NCBI GenBank assembly: GCA_024347235.1
Contig: AP025283.1
Coordinates: 1,550,001 to 1,614,000 of the forward strand
Source of the DNA: Aliamphritea spongicola
GTDB lineage: Bacteria > Pseudomonadota > Gammaproteobacteria > Pseudomonadales > Balneatricaceae
Length of the DNA stretch: 64,000 nt
Direction of reading: 5' to 3'
The notes under the pieces are model-generated. The model had not been told where the DNA came from and did no database searches. It worked only from the letters and a program-made list of their open reading frames with translations. How positions within the stretch are numbered: the first letter of the stretch is position 1; each line of letters begins with the position of its first letter. Below are positions 46,902 through 56,617 of this stretch, one piece after another. Both the position numbers and the translations under genes were made by a program.

Positions 46902-47278
46902 TTACGCGGAATACTGCTCTTCGTAATCGGTGTCGTCCTCATCATCAAGCATTGGTTCAGCGGATTCTTCAACAGGTTTGGTGGTACCTTTCTTGTTGGT
47001 CTGAATGTCGCGGATTTTGGCTAATTGCTTGTCGATTTTGCTGCTCAGTGCATCCAGTGCCGCGTACAGATTTTCGTGGCTTGCTTTGGCGAACAGATCT
47101 TTGCCGGTGGCATGGACAGTCGCTTCGACGACTTCCTCTTTGCCGTTTGATTTTTCAATGGTGACTTGTGCGCTGGTAATGACGTTATAGCGCTTCTGAC
47201 TTTCGTGTAACCAACCTTCTATTTTTCCCGTGTTGCGTCTGAAACTTTGTCGTTGCGATTAGTGATGTTTATATTCAT
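46902..47278 (-). CDS. hpf: ribosome hibernation promoting factor HPF/YfiA (one frameshift)
   Basis: About 126 residues after restoring one A in AAAAA near 47228. NINITNRNDKVSDATREKIE, then VTIEKSNGKEEVVEATVHAT and LYAALDALSSKIDKQLAKIR, match the short HPF/RaiA family; acidic tail LDDEDDTDYEEQYSA. Dimerises or inactivates 70S ribosomes in stationary phase. Confidence 0.9.
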
Positions 47279-47610
47279 ATATAACCCTTACTGCAAAAAC
47301 TCGGACACGTCTCCGCCTGCCATACCTACTGTCCTTGCTGACAGGCTCACTTACAGAATGCGCCGATTAAAAAAATTGCAATAGGGCCGGTGGTCAAAAT
47401 GTGTAATTTTTCTTACAAAACAACGCAGATCAATGAATTGAAGGGTTTTTACTGTTGAAAATACTGAACAGATGAACTTTTTGCAGCATCTCTTGTAGCA
47501 CGTTGAGTGGATATAAGATTGCAGCGGGTAAATCCTGTCTGTCTGAGTGGTCGATGATGTGTAAAGGCAGCCAGCATCTGGATACGATACTGGCTGGTAG
47601 TATGAGCTAA
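47279..47610. other. gene-free 332-base intergenic region
   Basis: Holds the hpf promoter region. I see a short CTGTCC...GGACAG-like pairing near 47325-47350 but no confident site. Confidence 0.4.
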
Positions 47611-48118
47611 TCAGTTATAGGCACCGGAGGCATAGTGCAGTTCATAACTGTGGCTGTAAATTTCCAGAATGTTGCCGAACGGGTCTTCCATGTAAATCAT
47701 CCGGTAGGGCTTTTCACCGGGGAAATAATAACGGGGTTTGGCCATGCGTTTTTACCGCCTGCCTGAACGATTTTTCTGCCAGACCTTCTACGTCCGGGTC
47801 CTGAACGCAGAAATGAAAGATGCCGGTTTTCCAGTATTCGAAGTTGTTCTCCGGGTTCTGCTGATCTTTAAACTGGAACAGCTCCACGCCGATCCGGTCG
47901 CCGGTGGACAGGTGAGCAATTCTGAATGATTCCCAGCCGGCACCGAATACATCGGTACACATTTCACCGATGGGGCTGTCATCTTCAGTGATTTCTGTGG
48001 GCTGCATGATCAGATACCAGCCAAGCACTTCGGTATAAAATTTAACCGCTGCTTCAAGGTCAGGCACTGAGATACCGATATGGGAAAACGTACGGGGATA
48101 TGGAGTGGGTGTATTCAT
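47611..48118 (-). CDS. VOC family protein (two frameshifts)
   Basis: About 170 residues. Starts FSHIGISVPDLEAAVKFYTE, then VFGAGWESFRIAHLSTGDRI and FHFCVQDPDVEGLAEK; joins near 47772 (A) and 47745 give KPYRMIYMEDPFGNILEIYS, the closing VOC metal-ligand glutamate, ending ELHYASGAYN. A glyoxalase/dioxygenase-fold enzyme; reaction not determinable. Divergent from a LysR gene that likely regulates it. Confidence 0.8.
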
Positions 48119-48214
48119 GGTACTGGCTCCTCAGAATTAATCTTGAGCGCAGTGTATGAATTGATTGTGTTAATATGAAATTATCATTAATGATTATTTT
48201 GATAATTTTAAATT

Positions 48215-49111
48215 ATGATTAATCCCGTATACCTGCGAACCTTTATGCATCTGGTGGAAACCCGTCATTTCACCCAAACCGCACAACAGTTATATATGAC
48301 CCAGCCGGGTGTCAGTCAGCATATTCAGAAGCTGGAGGCGCAGCTGGGTACGGCATTGTTAGACCGTCAGGGTAAAAGTTTTGAGTTAACGCAGGCGGGT
48401 GAGTTGTTGTGTCAGTATGCCAGCCAGCAGGCGGTTGCTGAGTCTGAATTACTCAGTGCCATCGCACAGGATGATGAGCACACCGGTGAATGCCGGCTGG
48501 CCTGTTCCGGTTCCATGGCGATGTTGCTGTATCCACAATTACTGAGTCTTCAAAGCCATTATCCCGGCCTGAAGATGAGTGTGGAGGCGGCGCCGAATGC
48601 TGCCATTGTGGAACGGGTCCGCAGCAGGGAGTCGGATATAGGCCTGATCACCCAGCCGGTGAACGATCCGCAGATGCTGCAAGAGAAAATAGGGGCCGAC
48701 AGGTTGTGTCTGGCATTACCGGCGGATGCCGCGGCAGACTGGGACAGCCTGATGGCGCTGGGGTTTATTGATCATCCGGATGGCCACCATTACGCGATTC
48801 AGGTATTAGAGGCGAACTTTGCAGAGGATTTTAAAGGTATGTCCTCTGTGCCTCAGTCTGGCTATATCAATCAGCTTAGCCAGATTTTATTACCGGTATC
48901 CCGCGGGTTGGGTTTTACGGTGATTCCAAAATCTTCGCTGGATGTATGCCCGTTTGGGGAGCTGATTCGCACCGCCAGTCTGACAACGGCGATTGATGAA
49001 AGCGTTTATCTGATTACCCGAAAACACCGTAACCTGCCGCGGCGTTATCGGCAGATCCGCGCGCTGATCAGTGAACAGCTGCAGTGTGTTCCTGCCCTGA
49101 GTGAGCCGTAG
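48215..49111 (+). CDS. LysR family transcriptional regulator
   Basis: 298 residues, intact. LRTFMHLVETRHFTQTAQQL and MTQPGVSQHIQKLEAQLGTA form the winged-helix HTH; the rest is a type 2 PBP effector domain. Divergent from the VOC gene with a 96-base AT-rich promoter region containing ATTATCATTAATGATTATTTTGATAAT-type dyads that suit LysR binding. Confidence 0.92.
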   Translation: MINPVYLRTFMHLVETRHFTQTAQQLYMTQPGVSQHIQKLEAQLGTALLDRQGKSFELTQAGELLCQYASQQAVAESELLSAIAQDDEHTGECRLACSGSMAMLLYPQLLSLQSHYPGLKMSVEAAPNAAIVERVRSRESDIGLITQPVNDPQMLQEKIGADRLCLALPADAAADWDSLMALGFIDHPDGHHYAIQVLEANFAEDFKGMSSVPQSGYINQLSQILLPVSRGLGFTVIPKSSLDVCPFGELIRTASLTTAIDESVYLITRKHRNLPRRYRQIRALISEQLQCVPALSEP

Positions 49112-49258
49112 GCTGAAGGCTGTTGGTGGGAATCTGCCGGGTATTTGCTGGTGATAGTTTTAAGCGCGGAAGAATTGTTTTTGCAGTGATTTTTCTTAAC
49201 AGCGGAATGCTCCCTGTGGCACTATTGACGGCAGTATTCAGGTTTCAGGAAACAGCCA

Positions 49259-50101
49259 ATGACAAAGGAATCATCACGGGGTTTATCGACATCTGCTCTG
49301 GCCCGGGCACTGGATAAAACCAGTAAGCAGATGTTTGCAGAGCTGGCTGCCTTAGGCTGGATTCGCCGTGAGGATGATCAGTGGCAACTCACCGCAAAAG
49401 GTGAGTTCGAAAAGGGTAAGTACCATACCAGTGATAAATTTGGCACCTACATTGTCTGGCCGGAGTCGGTGCGCCAGCATCCGGCACTGGTGAAATTTGA
49501 AGCCCGTTTATTGAGCCATAAAGATCTTGCCGATCATTTCAGTTATGAACCCCTGATGATGCAGCGTTTGCTGGCAGAGCTGGGCTGGATGAAGCCGCAC
49601 CTGCATGGCTGGCAGTTAACCGCCGCCGGAAAACTGCAGGGCGGGGTACAGCATGAAGATCAGGAATCCGGTGTGCCGAAGGTGTTATGGCAGAAATCGG
49701 TGCAGACGAATGCTCTTCTGGAACAGCGCCTGGAAGTGGCTCTGGGTAAAGACAGCCCCGAGGGCATTCAAGGAATCCGGACGCTGGATGGCCGCATTAT
49801 TGAAAACCAGGGTGCAGCGCTGGTGGCTAACTGGCTGTATCTGGCCAATATCCGCTTTACCACACACATGAATATTCCTGAATTGCCGGGTCAGCAGGCG
49901 GACTTTTATTTACCGGATGCCGGTCTCTACCTGGAATACTGGTGCGATTCTCTGACGGCCCATCAGCTGGCACAGAAAATGGCCCGTAAAAACCACTATG
50001 CTCTGCATAAGTCTGAGGTGGCTGATCTGCGCCCTGATGATCTCAGCCGTCTGGATAAACACCTCACAAAACTGCTCCTGCAGCATGAAATTGCCCTCTG
50101 A
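49259..50101 (+). CDS. tandem winged-helix protein with a nuclease-like C-terminal domain
   Basis: 280 residues, intact. Two internally similar modules at about residues 9-53 and 85-130, each ending with an LAELGW- or LAALGW-type stretch followed by WQLTAxG (WQLTAKGEFEKG and WQLTAAGKLQGG). The C-terminus (VANWLYLANIRFTTHMNIP, QADFYLPDAGLYLEYWCD, ARKNHYALHKSEV) places D215, E226 and K244 as in PD-(D/E)XK nuclease folds. I do not recognise a named family. Single gene, cytoplasmic. Confidence 0.75.
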   Translation: MTKESSRGLSTSALARALDKTSKQMFAELAALGWIRREDDQWQLTAKGEFEKGKYHTSDKFGTYIVWPESVRQHPALVKFEARLLSHKDLADHFSYEPLMMQRLLAELGWMKPHLHGWQLTAAGKLQGGVQHEDQESGVPKVLWQKSVQTNALLEQRLEVALGKDSPEGIQGIRTLDGRIIENQGAALVANWLYLANIRFTTHMNIPELPGQQADFYLPDAGLYLEYWCDSLTAHQLAQKMARKNHYALHKSEVADLRPDDLSRLDKHLTKLLLQHEIAL

Positions 50102-50300
50102 AAAGGCTGATTTTGCCTGCGACTAAGGTCGAATTTTTCTCTTCTGATTTCAAATAATCTTTTGTTTAACAATGGTTTAGGTGTTATCCCCTTATAGGGG
50201 TATACCCTGATTCTCGTCTGTCGCGGGATAATACGCCGGTGACCGGGCATTTGCCCATAACGGCCCAGCGCCATAACGACAATAACAAAGGACCACCCAC

Positions 50301-51317
50301 GTGAAGAGAAGAGATCTGCTGAAAGTAGCGGCCACCGGCATGGCTGCAGCTCCACTGGCGATGGCAACCGGTTCAGCCCAGGCTGCTGATAAAGTTCGTC
50401 TGCGGATGCAAACCCTGTATGGCACTGAAACCGACGACCTGTATAAAGCGTTTGCGGATGATGTGAAAACCAGTTCTAACAAAAGCGTTCGTATCAGCCG
50501 TTTCCGTGGTGGCGAGCTGGTAGCGAATGACCAGATGCTGGAAGCGGTATCCAAGGGCACACTGGATATGTGTCAGGGCTATGGCGGCTACTGGGCCGGC
50601 CAGCTGGATATTGCCAAGATCGAATCCGGTATTCCCGGTGCCTGGACCAGCTTTGATGAAGCAATGTACCTGCACAAGGCAAAAGGCCTGTCGGATCTGA
50701 TTGCCGAAGCCTATGCGGAAAAAGGCGTGCATTATTTGGGTCCTGTGTTTGGCGGTCCTTACGACCTGCTGACCACCAAGCCGGTTAAGAGCCTGGCGGA
50801 TCTGAAGAACATGAAGATCCGGGCGACAGCGACTGTTGCTTCCATTCTTGAGAAATTCGATATTCCGACCGTTTATCTGCCAAGCCAGGAGCTGTATGTG
50901 GCCCTGACTACCGGTGCCATTGATGGTGTGATCTACGGCGGTTCACTGGAATATAAAGCCCTGAAGCTGCACGAAGCGGCGAAGCACTACACCTACCTGA
51001 ACATGATCAACCCGGGCTATGCCGACGGTATGCTGATCAACAAGGCTAAGTGGGATTCCATGAGCGATGACCAGCGCCGTGTGATCGAGCTGGCCTACGC
51101 TAAGCACGCAACGGATATGCACGCCTGGAACGTGAACGGCTGTATGGATGTAAACGGCGAAGGCATCTTTGAATTTGCTTCTCTGCCGGTGGAGGATTCC
51201 AACGCGTTGACCGCCGCGGCCATGTCCGTCTGGAAGGATGAGGCGAAAAAGTCTGAGCGTAACAGCAAGGCAATTGCTGCCCTGACGGCCGCTGCACAGG
51301 CTGCCGGCCGGGTATAA
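50301..51317 (+). CDS. TRAP transporter substrate-binding protein, orphan
   Basis: 338 residues, intact. Tat signal MKRRDLLKVAATGMAAAPLA with cleavage after AQA. DctP blocks: GGELVANDQMLEAVSKGTLD, NMKIRATATVASILEKF, LPSQELYVALTTGAIDGVIY. No DctQ/DctM gene is adjacent, so it must work with permeases encoded elsewhere. Ends before a good terminator. Confidence 0.92.
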   Translation: MKRRDLLKVAATGMAAAPLAMATGSAQAADKVRLRMQTLYGTETDDLYKAFADDVKTSSNKSVRISRFRGGELVANDQMLEAVSKGTLDMCQGYGGYWAGQLDIAKIESGIPGAWTSFDEAMYLHKAKGLSDLIAEAYAEKGVHYLGPVFGGPYDLLTTKPVKSLADLKNMKIRATATVASILEKFDIPTVYLPSQELYVALTTGAIDGVIYGGSLEYKALKLHEAAKHYTYLNMINPGYADGMLINKAKWDSMSDDQRRVIELAYAKHATDMHAWNVNGCMDVNGEGIFEFASLPVEDSNALTAAAMSVWKDEAKKSERNSKAIAALTAAAQAAGRV

Positions 51318-51369
51318 ATATTTGCAGGGATGACCGGTAAGGATTCCGGTGCAAGGGATTGTGCAAACG

Positions 51370-51391
51370 GGCCGCAGGGATGCGGCTTTTT
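51370..51391 (+). terminator. rho-independent terminator
   Basis: GCCGCA-GGGA-TGCGGC stem followed by TTTTT after the orphan dctP gene. Confidence 0.8.
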
Positions 51392-51398
51392 GCGTCTG

Positions 51399-52133
51399 TT
51401 ATGTCCGCTTTTCTGTAAGTTCTTCTGTAAGCTCTTCTGTAAGTTCTTTTGCCTGCTTTTCTATAGATAGGCCGTCAGGCCACTGGCCCCGGTTAAGCCT
51501 GAGTAATTGCCGCATATCATCGAAAACCAGGTGGGCGCCGGCTTGCCGCAGCGTATGCGGGTTCATGCATTCTGCATAGCCGAATACCGTCATCCCGGCT
51601 TCAATGCCGCCCTGTACTCCCGGAGCGCTGTCTTCGATCACCAGACATTTTGCCGGATCAGTAACACCCATGGACTTGGCAGCATGCAGAAATATATCCG
51701 GATGGGGCTTGCCTTGTTTCACGTCTGAAGTACTGAACAGCCTGTCTTCAAGGAAGGGAAGCAGGCCGGTTTTCCCCAGTGTGGTGTGCATCTTTGCATA
51801 GGAGCCGCCGGAGGCAACACAATAGGGGAGCTGTAACCCCTCAAGTACGTCTCTGATGCCTTCAACAGCGGTAACTGATGTACGCAGCGCGGTGTTTATT
51901 TCCTGCTCATAACGGTGCTGTATGTCTGCCGGCGGTGGATGGCCCAGCAAGTCTGTGACGGTTTCGATGCACTGCTTAGCAGAGCGGCCGACGAACAGTT
52001 CAAACATGGTCGCCTGATTCAGCGTGAGGCCGCAGCTGTCCTGCAGTATTTCTGCAAATACCTCATTGGCAATGCGTTCGCTGTCTACCAGTACGCCGTC
52101 GCAGTCAAAGATAACCAGTTCAAAGCTTTCCAT
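51399..52133 (-). CDS. HAD-superfamily hydrolase (beta-phosphoglucomutase-like)
   Basis: 244 residues, intact. VIFDCDGVLVDSERIANEVF (DxD catalytic motif), PYCVASGGSYAKMHTTL, GKPHPDIFLHAAKSMGV (lysine motif) and CLVIEDSAPGVQGGIEAGM (acidic motif) define subfamily IA. Acts as phosphatase or phosphomutase. The C-terminus ends in an unusual ELTEELTEELTEKRT tail encoded by a tandem repeat, likely recently expanded. Confidence 0.9.
   Translation of the reverse strand: MESFELVIFDCDGVLVDSERIANEVFAEILQDSCGLTLNQATMFELFVGRSAKQCIETVTDLLGHPPPADIQHRYEQEINTALRTSVTAVEGIRDVLEGLQLPYCVASGGSYAKMHTTLGKTGLLPFLEDRLFSTSDVKQGKPHPDIFLHAAKSMGVTDPAKCLVIEDSAPGVQGGIEAGMTVFGYAECMNPHTLRQAGAHLVFDDMRQLLRLNRGQWPDGLSIEKQAKELTEELTEELTEKRT
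51411..51446. repeat. 12-bp tandem repeat, three units, coding ELTE tail
   Basis: TTCTGTAAGTTC, TTCTGTAAGCTC, TTCTGTAAGTTC; on the minus strand each unit encodes ELTE at the end of the HAD protein. Confidence 0.9.
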
Positions 52134-52277
52134 ATTTCATCCCTGTGGTTTGCAGTAAGTATGTTGAATGCCTGCTACATGTTTGAATGATCCGGCTGGC
52201 TAAGGTTCCGGGGAGTGTCTTTATTTTTCGGGAATTGTACGTAGCAGGTGAGTGGGGAATAAAGCAATGCTGGAAAC

Positions 52278-52304
52278 AAAAAGGCCGCGATGATCGCGGC
52301 CTTT
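52278..52304. terminator. rho-independent terminator
   Basis: AAAGGCCGCGA/TCGCGGCCTTT perfect palindrome 24 bases after the alanine symporter stop. Confidence 0.9.
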
Positions 52305-52327
52305 AGAAGTGTACTTAACAGTATCAG

Positions 52328-53811
52328 TTACTTCTTGCTGATACGGTCTTCCCAGAACTTGGCATTCTTGATGCCCAGTTTCTTAGGATCGAAAGTGTAC
52401 TCGGTTACGCCGGCTTTACGCTGAGCTTCATAGTCTTTCAGGGCCTTGATCGCAGGGCGGGCCATGAAGAAGATGATCAGGATACCGACGATGTTCAGCC
52501 AGGCCATCATGCCTACGCCTACGTCACCCATACCCCACGCCAGGTTAGCTGTTTTCACAGAACCGTAGAAGGTTGCGGCCATCAGCACGACCTTCAGCAT
52601 CAGGGTCAGGCCCGGGATGTGCAGAGTACGCTGGATGTACGCAATGTTGGTTTCGGCAATGTAGTAGTACGCCAGAATAGTGGTGAACGAGAAGAAGAAC
52701 AGAGCGAAAGCAACAAACGGGCTACCCACACCTGGCAGAACGCTTTCAATCGCATTCTGGGTGAAAGCAGGGCTGTTTGCAGCAACGTCAGCCGCCAGGT
52801 TCTGAATCAGGAACGCATCACCTGCACCGTGTACGTTGTAAGCACCGGTGATCAGAATCATCAGGGCAGTTGCAGTACATACGAACAGTGTATCGATGTA
52901 TACAGAGAACGCCTGTACCAGACCTTGCTGAGCAGGGTGCTCAACTTCAGCAGCTGCTGCAGCGTGAGGACCAGTACCCTGACCGGCTTCGTTGGAGTAA
53001 ACACCACGCTTAACACCCCAGCCAATCGCAGCCCCCAGGCCAGCCATTGGAGTGAATGCATCGCCGATGATCATGCCGAAGATTTCTGGCAGCATGTCAA
53101 CGTTCAGCAGAACGATAACAGTGGCGATGATGATGTACGCCAGTGCCATGAAAGGTACGACAACCTGAGTGAAGTTCGCAATACGCTTAACACCACCGAA
53201 GATGATGAAGCCCAGCACCAGCACAACAATAGTACCGGTAATGATTTTCGCGAAGCTCAGGGTACCGATAGCAGTTTCGATCATGTCGCCGGAACCGAAT
53301 GCGGTTTCTACAGCGTTACCGATACTGTTGGACTGTACGCCCGGCAGGAATACACCACAGGCCAGGATAGTCGCGATTGCGAAGATCCACGCATACCACT
53401 TCTGACCCATCGCTTTTCGATGTAGTAAGCCGGACCGCCACGGTATTCACCGTCCGCCTCTTCTTTGTAGATCTGTGCCAGCGTAGATTCTGCATAAGCT
53501 GTAGCGGCGCCCAGGAAAGCTACAACCCACATCCAGAAAACTGCACCCGGACCACCGAAACCGATGGCGGCAGCAACACCGGCAATGTTACCGGTACCGA
53601 CACGGCCAGACAGGGAAACCGCCAGAGCCTGGAAAGAAGAGATACCCTTGTCAGAGCTCTTACCGGAAAACAGTAAGCGCCACATTTCGCGGAACAGGCG
53701 AACCTGTACGAAACGGGTCATGATGGAATAGAACAGACCGGCACCCAGGCATAGGTAAATCAGCGCCGGGCTCCAGATAATGCCGTTCATAAAATCGACA
53801 AATGCTTGCAT
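52328..53811 (-). CDS. sodium/alanine symporter family protein (AGCS), one frameshift
   Basis: About 494 residues after restoring one A near 53413. FVDFMNGIIWSPALIYLCLG start, GRVGTGNIAGVAAAIGFGGP (sodium and substrate site), WGVKRGVYSNEAGQGTGPHA and FSFTTILAYYYIAETN signatures of AGCS. Imports alanine or glycine with sodium. Start at 53811 (MQAFVD) fits family; an upstream in-frame ATG at 53880 is less likely. Confidence 0.92.
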
Positions 53812-54214
53812 TGAGACAAACTCAATATTTATTATTACTGGCCAGTTGCCGGATTTAACGGTCAGGGCACTTGACGGCAAATGTCGGAAAACTGGCGGAG
53901 AAAACCGCGGCCATTCTACCCCGTGTGTTGTGGGACTTTTCTCTGAAACCAGGTTTTATATAGCGTATTTAACTATATATTTTTGATTTCTAAGTCTTTA
54001 TTTCTTAAATGGTGAAATATTGAACGGAGCTGACAAGCGGGAAGCTGAAATGCGGGTCAGACAAAGGTCTTATGGCACATAAGGTGTGTGCTGAAGATGG
54101 CTTAGATTATAAAGTGCTTATATATCAATATGAAAGAGGGCTGAGGTATTTTTATCGTCCGGTCGGACAGAATGAATCCGAAGCCGGGCAGCGCCGGCTT
54201 CGGGAAAGGTGGGA
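53812..54214. other. gene-free 403-base intergenic region
   Basis: AT-rich around 53950-54010 (TTTATATAGCG then AACTATATATTTTT), probably promoter of the symporter. A terminator-like GAAGCCGG-GCAGC-GCCGGCTTC hairpin at about 54179-54203 follows the betaine-binding gene. Confidence 0.5.
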
Positions 54215-55213
54215 TCAGTTAATCGCTTCACGTACCTTGTCAGCGACTTCTGCTGTTACCCATTTAGTCCAGATCTCTTCATGGTTTTCCAGGAAGTAGA
54301 TTGCACCGTCTTCACCGTCGGCCTGGTTATCACTCATGTATACCAGCACCTTGCCCACTTCATCTGAGGTGTAGCCCCGCTTGTTGATGTATTCCATTAC
54401 ATCCGGGTTTTCACCGGCGAATCCGGTAGTCACAATGGTGTTTACTGTGGTCGGGGTAAAGTTAGTGCGCTGTGGTGTGTCACACTCTTCTTTGGCGATA
54501 CAGCTGTTCCAGTGATCATCATTGACGTCAGCGTCGGTGGTGAGGCGCTTCAGTTCATATTTGCTCAGTACGGATGATGGCTGCCAGTAGTAACCGAACC
54601 AGCCTTCCTCACGGTCATAGGACTTGGCAATGGTGCCGTCCAGGCCGGCAGCAGAGCCCGGATCAATGGCAACGAAGCCGGCTTTTTCAAAGTTGTAGGC
54701 GGTTGGCTTGGTCAGGTTGGTATTGGCAATCTGACAGGTCCAGCCAGACGGACAGTTGACGAAGGTACCTTTGCCTGGGTTTTCTTTATTCGGGAACAGT
54801 TCCGGGCGGGCCAGCACGTCATCAATGCTGTTAATTTCCGGGTAGTCATCGGCAATGCTCTTGGACACGTACCAGCCGTCAGCGGCATCAGGAATCAGTT
54901 TGGTTGCCACAATAACCTGGCCGTTATCCTCGGCCTGTTGCAGCCGTTCACGCACGGCGTTAGACCAGAATTCCGGCGCAATATGCGGCCGGCCTTTCGA
55001 CTCCATTGAGGCCAGTGTGGTCGCGGTTGCGCCAGGGGCCAGATCCACGCTGCAGCCGAAACCTTCTTCAAGAATGATCTTATCCAGGTTGGCGGCGAAC
55101 TCGGCGGATGCCCAGTCCATTTCGGCGACGACGATGTCTCCGCATTCGGCCATTGCCATGCCGGATGCCAGGGCGAGAGTGACGGCGGCGACTGATTGCT
55201 TCAATAGGGTCAT
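54215..55213 (-). CDS. glycine betaine ABC transporter substrate-binding protein (ProX/OpuAC family), orphan
   Basis: 332 residues, intact, with a cleavable signal peptide ending MAMA. VAEMDWASAEFAANLDKIIL, GRPHIAPEFWSNAVRERLQQ, SIADDYPEINSIDDVLARP and WFGYYWQPSSVLSKYELKRL fit OpuAC-type betaine/choline binding proteins with their aromatic box. No ATPase or permease gene is adjacent. Confidence 0.9.
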   Translation of the reverse strand: MTLLKQSVAAVTLALASGMAMAECGDIVVAEMDWASAEFAANLDKIILEEGFGCSVDLAPGATATTLASMESKGRPHIAPEFWSNAVRERLQQAEDNGQVIVATKLIPDAADGWYVSKSIADDYPEINSIDDVLARPELFPNKENPGKGTFVNCPSGWTCQIANTNLTKPTAYNFEKAGFVAIDPGSAAGLDGTIAKSYDREEGWFGYYWQPSSVLSKYELKRLTTDADVNDDHWNSCIAKEECDTPQRTNFTPTTVNTIVTTGFAGENPDVMEYINKRGYTSDEVGKVLVYMSDNQADGEDGAIYFLENHEEIWTKWVTAEVADKVREAIN

Positions 55214-55565
55214 AATTACTCCGTTGCTTTTTATCGTTATAAGGTGCGGATCGGTTGTTTCTGAAAACGGAAACAGCAGATCTGCTGGCAGTATTACAGA
55301 GCGATCAGTACGGTTTCGTCAGAATACGCATTGTATTTGACCGCAAGCGACAGACTGCTGCTGTGTGATGAGCTCTAGTATTGGGGATTGTCTCCGGCAG
55401 CCGCTTGAACAATTACGCTGCTTTGTTCTATCTGAGCGTCATAATTTCAGTTTTACAGGGAGTTTTGCAGCTAAGTCTGGCACGTAAAAATACTGTATGG
55501 GGTGTAATTTCTTTTGAACGGTTTGTTCAGAAAATGAAAAGTCTGTTCGAATGAAGGGTATAAAA

Positions 55566-55588
55566 GGCAGCTCAGAGGCTGAGCTGCC
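55566..55588. terminator. rho-independent hairpin between fpr and the betaine-binding gene
   Basis: GGCAGCTCAG-AGG-CTGAGCTGCC; a second GCAGAGA-GAGA-TCTCTGC hairpin follows at 55592-55609 and a GC-rich one at 55629-55652, giving a run of three stems in the 447-base gap 55214-55660. Confidence 0.7.
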
Positions 55589-55660
55589 AACGCAGAGAGA
55601 GATCTCTGCTTTCAACAAGTCGGTAAAGCCGGTCGGGGAGAGCCGGCCTTTTAACAGGGA

Positions 55661-56434
55661 TTAGCGTTCAACAAATGCCCGTTCAATGACATAGTGGCCC
55701 TGCTCGCCCTGACGGGCTTCGTGGAAGCCCATGTTCTCAAGAATCTTGCAGGTATCCTTGAGCATGCTCGGGCTGCCGCACAGCATGAAACGGTCGTGTT
55801 CCGGGTTCAGATCCGGCAGGTCCAGATCTTTGGTCAGTTTACCGGTGACCATTAAGTCAGTCAGGCGGCCGTTATTGCGGAATTTTTCCCGGGTAACGGT
55901 CGGGTAGTACAGCAACTTGTCTGACACCATTTCGCCAAGGAACTCATCGTTCGGTAACTGGTTTTCGATCACATCGGTATAGGCCAATTCTGACAGATAG
56001 CGCACGCCGTGGGTCAGAATCACCTGATCATAAGCATCGTAGATTTCCGGATCTTTAATGATGCTCATGAAAGGTGCCAGACCAGTACCGGTGCTGATCA
56101 GGAACAAGCGCTTGCCCGGCAGCAGGTTGTCGTTGATCAGGGTGCCGGTAGGCTTGCGGCTTACCAGAATCTGATCACCTACATTGATGTTCTGCAGTTT
56201 GGATGTCAGCGGGCCGTCCTGCACTTTAATGCTGAAAAATTCCAGACGATCTTCGTGGTTAGCGCTGGCAATGCTGTAAGCACGCATCAGCGGACGGCCT
56301 TCATGTTCCAGACCGATCATAACGAAATGACCGTTCTTGAAACGAAAACCCGGATCCCGGCTGGTGGTGAAACTGAATAAAGTATCGTTCCAGTGATGGA
56401 CGCTGAGGACTTCTTCGGTTGCTATATTTGCCAT
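55661..56434 (-). CDS. fpr: ferredoxin--NADP+ reductase
   Basis: 257 residues, intact. RAYSIASANHEDRLEFFSIK binds FAD, LISTGTGLAPFMSIIKDP binds NADP, and HDRFMLCGSPSMLKDTCKIL plus the terminal ERAFVER are typical. Bacterial subclass I Fpr. Divergent from a LysR regulator, as fpr-finR in Pseudomonas. Confidence 0.93.
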   Translation of the reverse strand: MANIATEEVLSVHHWNDTLFSFTTSRDPGFRFKNGHFVMIGLEHEGRPLMRAYSIASANHEDRLEFFSIKVQDGPLTSKLQNINVGDQILVSRKPTGTLINDNLLPGKRLFLISTGTGLAPFMSIIKDPEIYDAYDQVILTHGVRYLSELAYTDVIENQLPNDEFLGEMVSDKLLYYPTVTREKFRNNGRLTDLMVTGKLTKDLDLPDLNPEHDRFMLCGSPSMLKDTCKILENMGFHEARQGEQGHYVIERAFVER

Positions 56435-56617
56435 TGCTGATTCCTATATAAGATGTTTTCGCCGGGGCGGAGTGTTTGTGTGCTCATGACCGGAGAGAAT
56501 TATCTATAATTTAAAGTTATAAAAATCGTATTCCTTATTTCTTGTTATCGATAATAGGCCTGTCTATGATATTGGTAAAGACGATAATTCAGAAAACTTA
56601 TATCGGTAAAACCGAAT

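Noticed and set aside
50185..50204. CCCC-TTATA-GGGG inverted repeat upstream of the orphan dctP
   Set aside because: Short and single; could be an operator, but nothing links it to a regulator.
54072..54299. Possible 75-residue plus-strand gene
   Set aside because: It crosses the terminator of the betaine-binding gene and ends antisense to that gene's coding end; no ribosome site.
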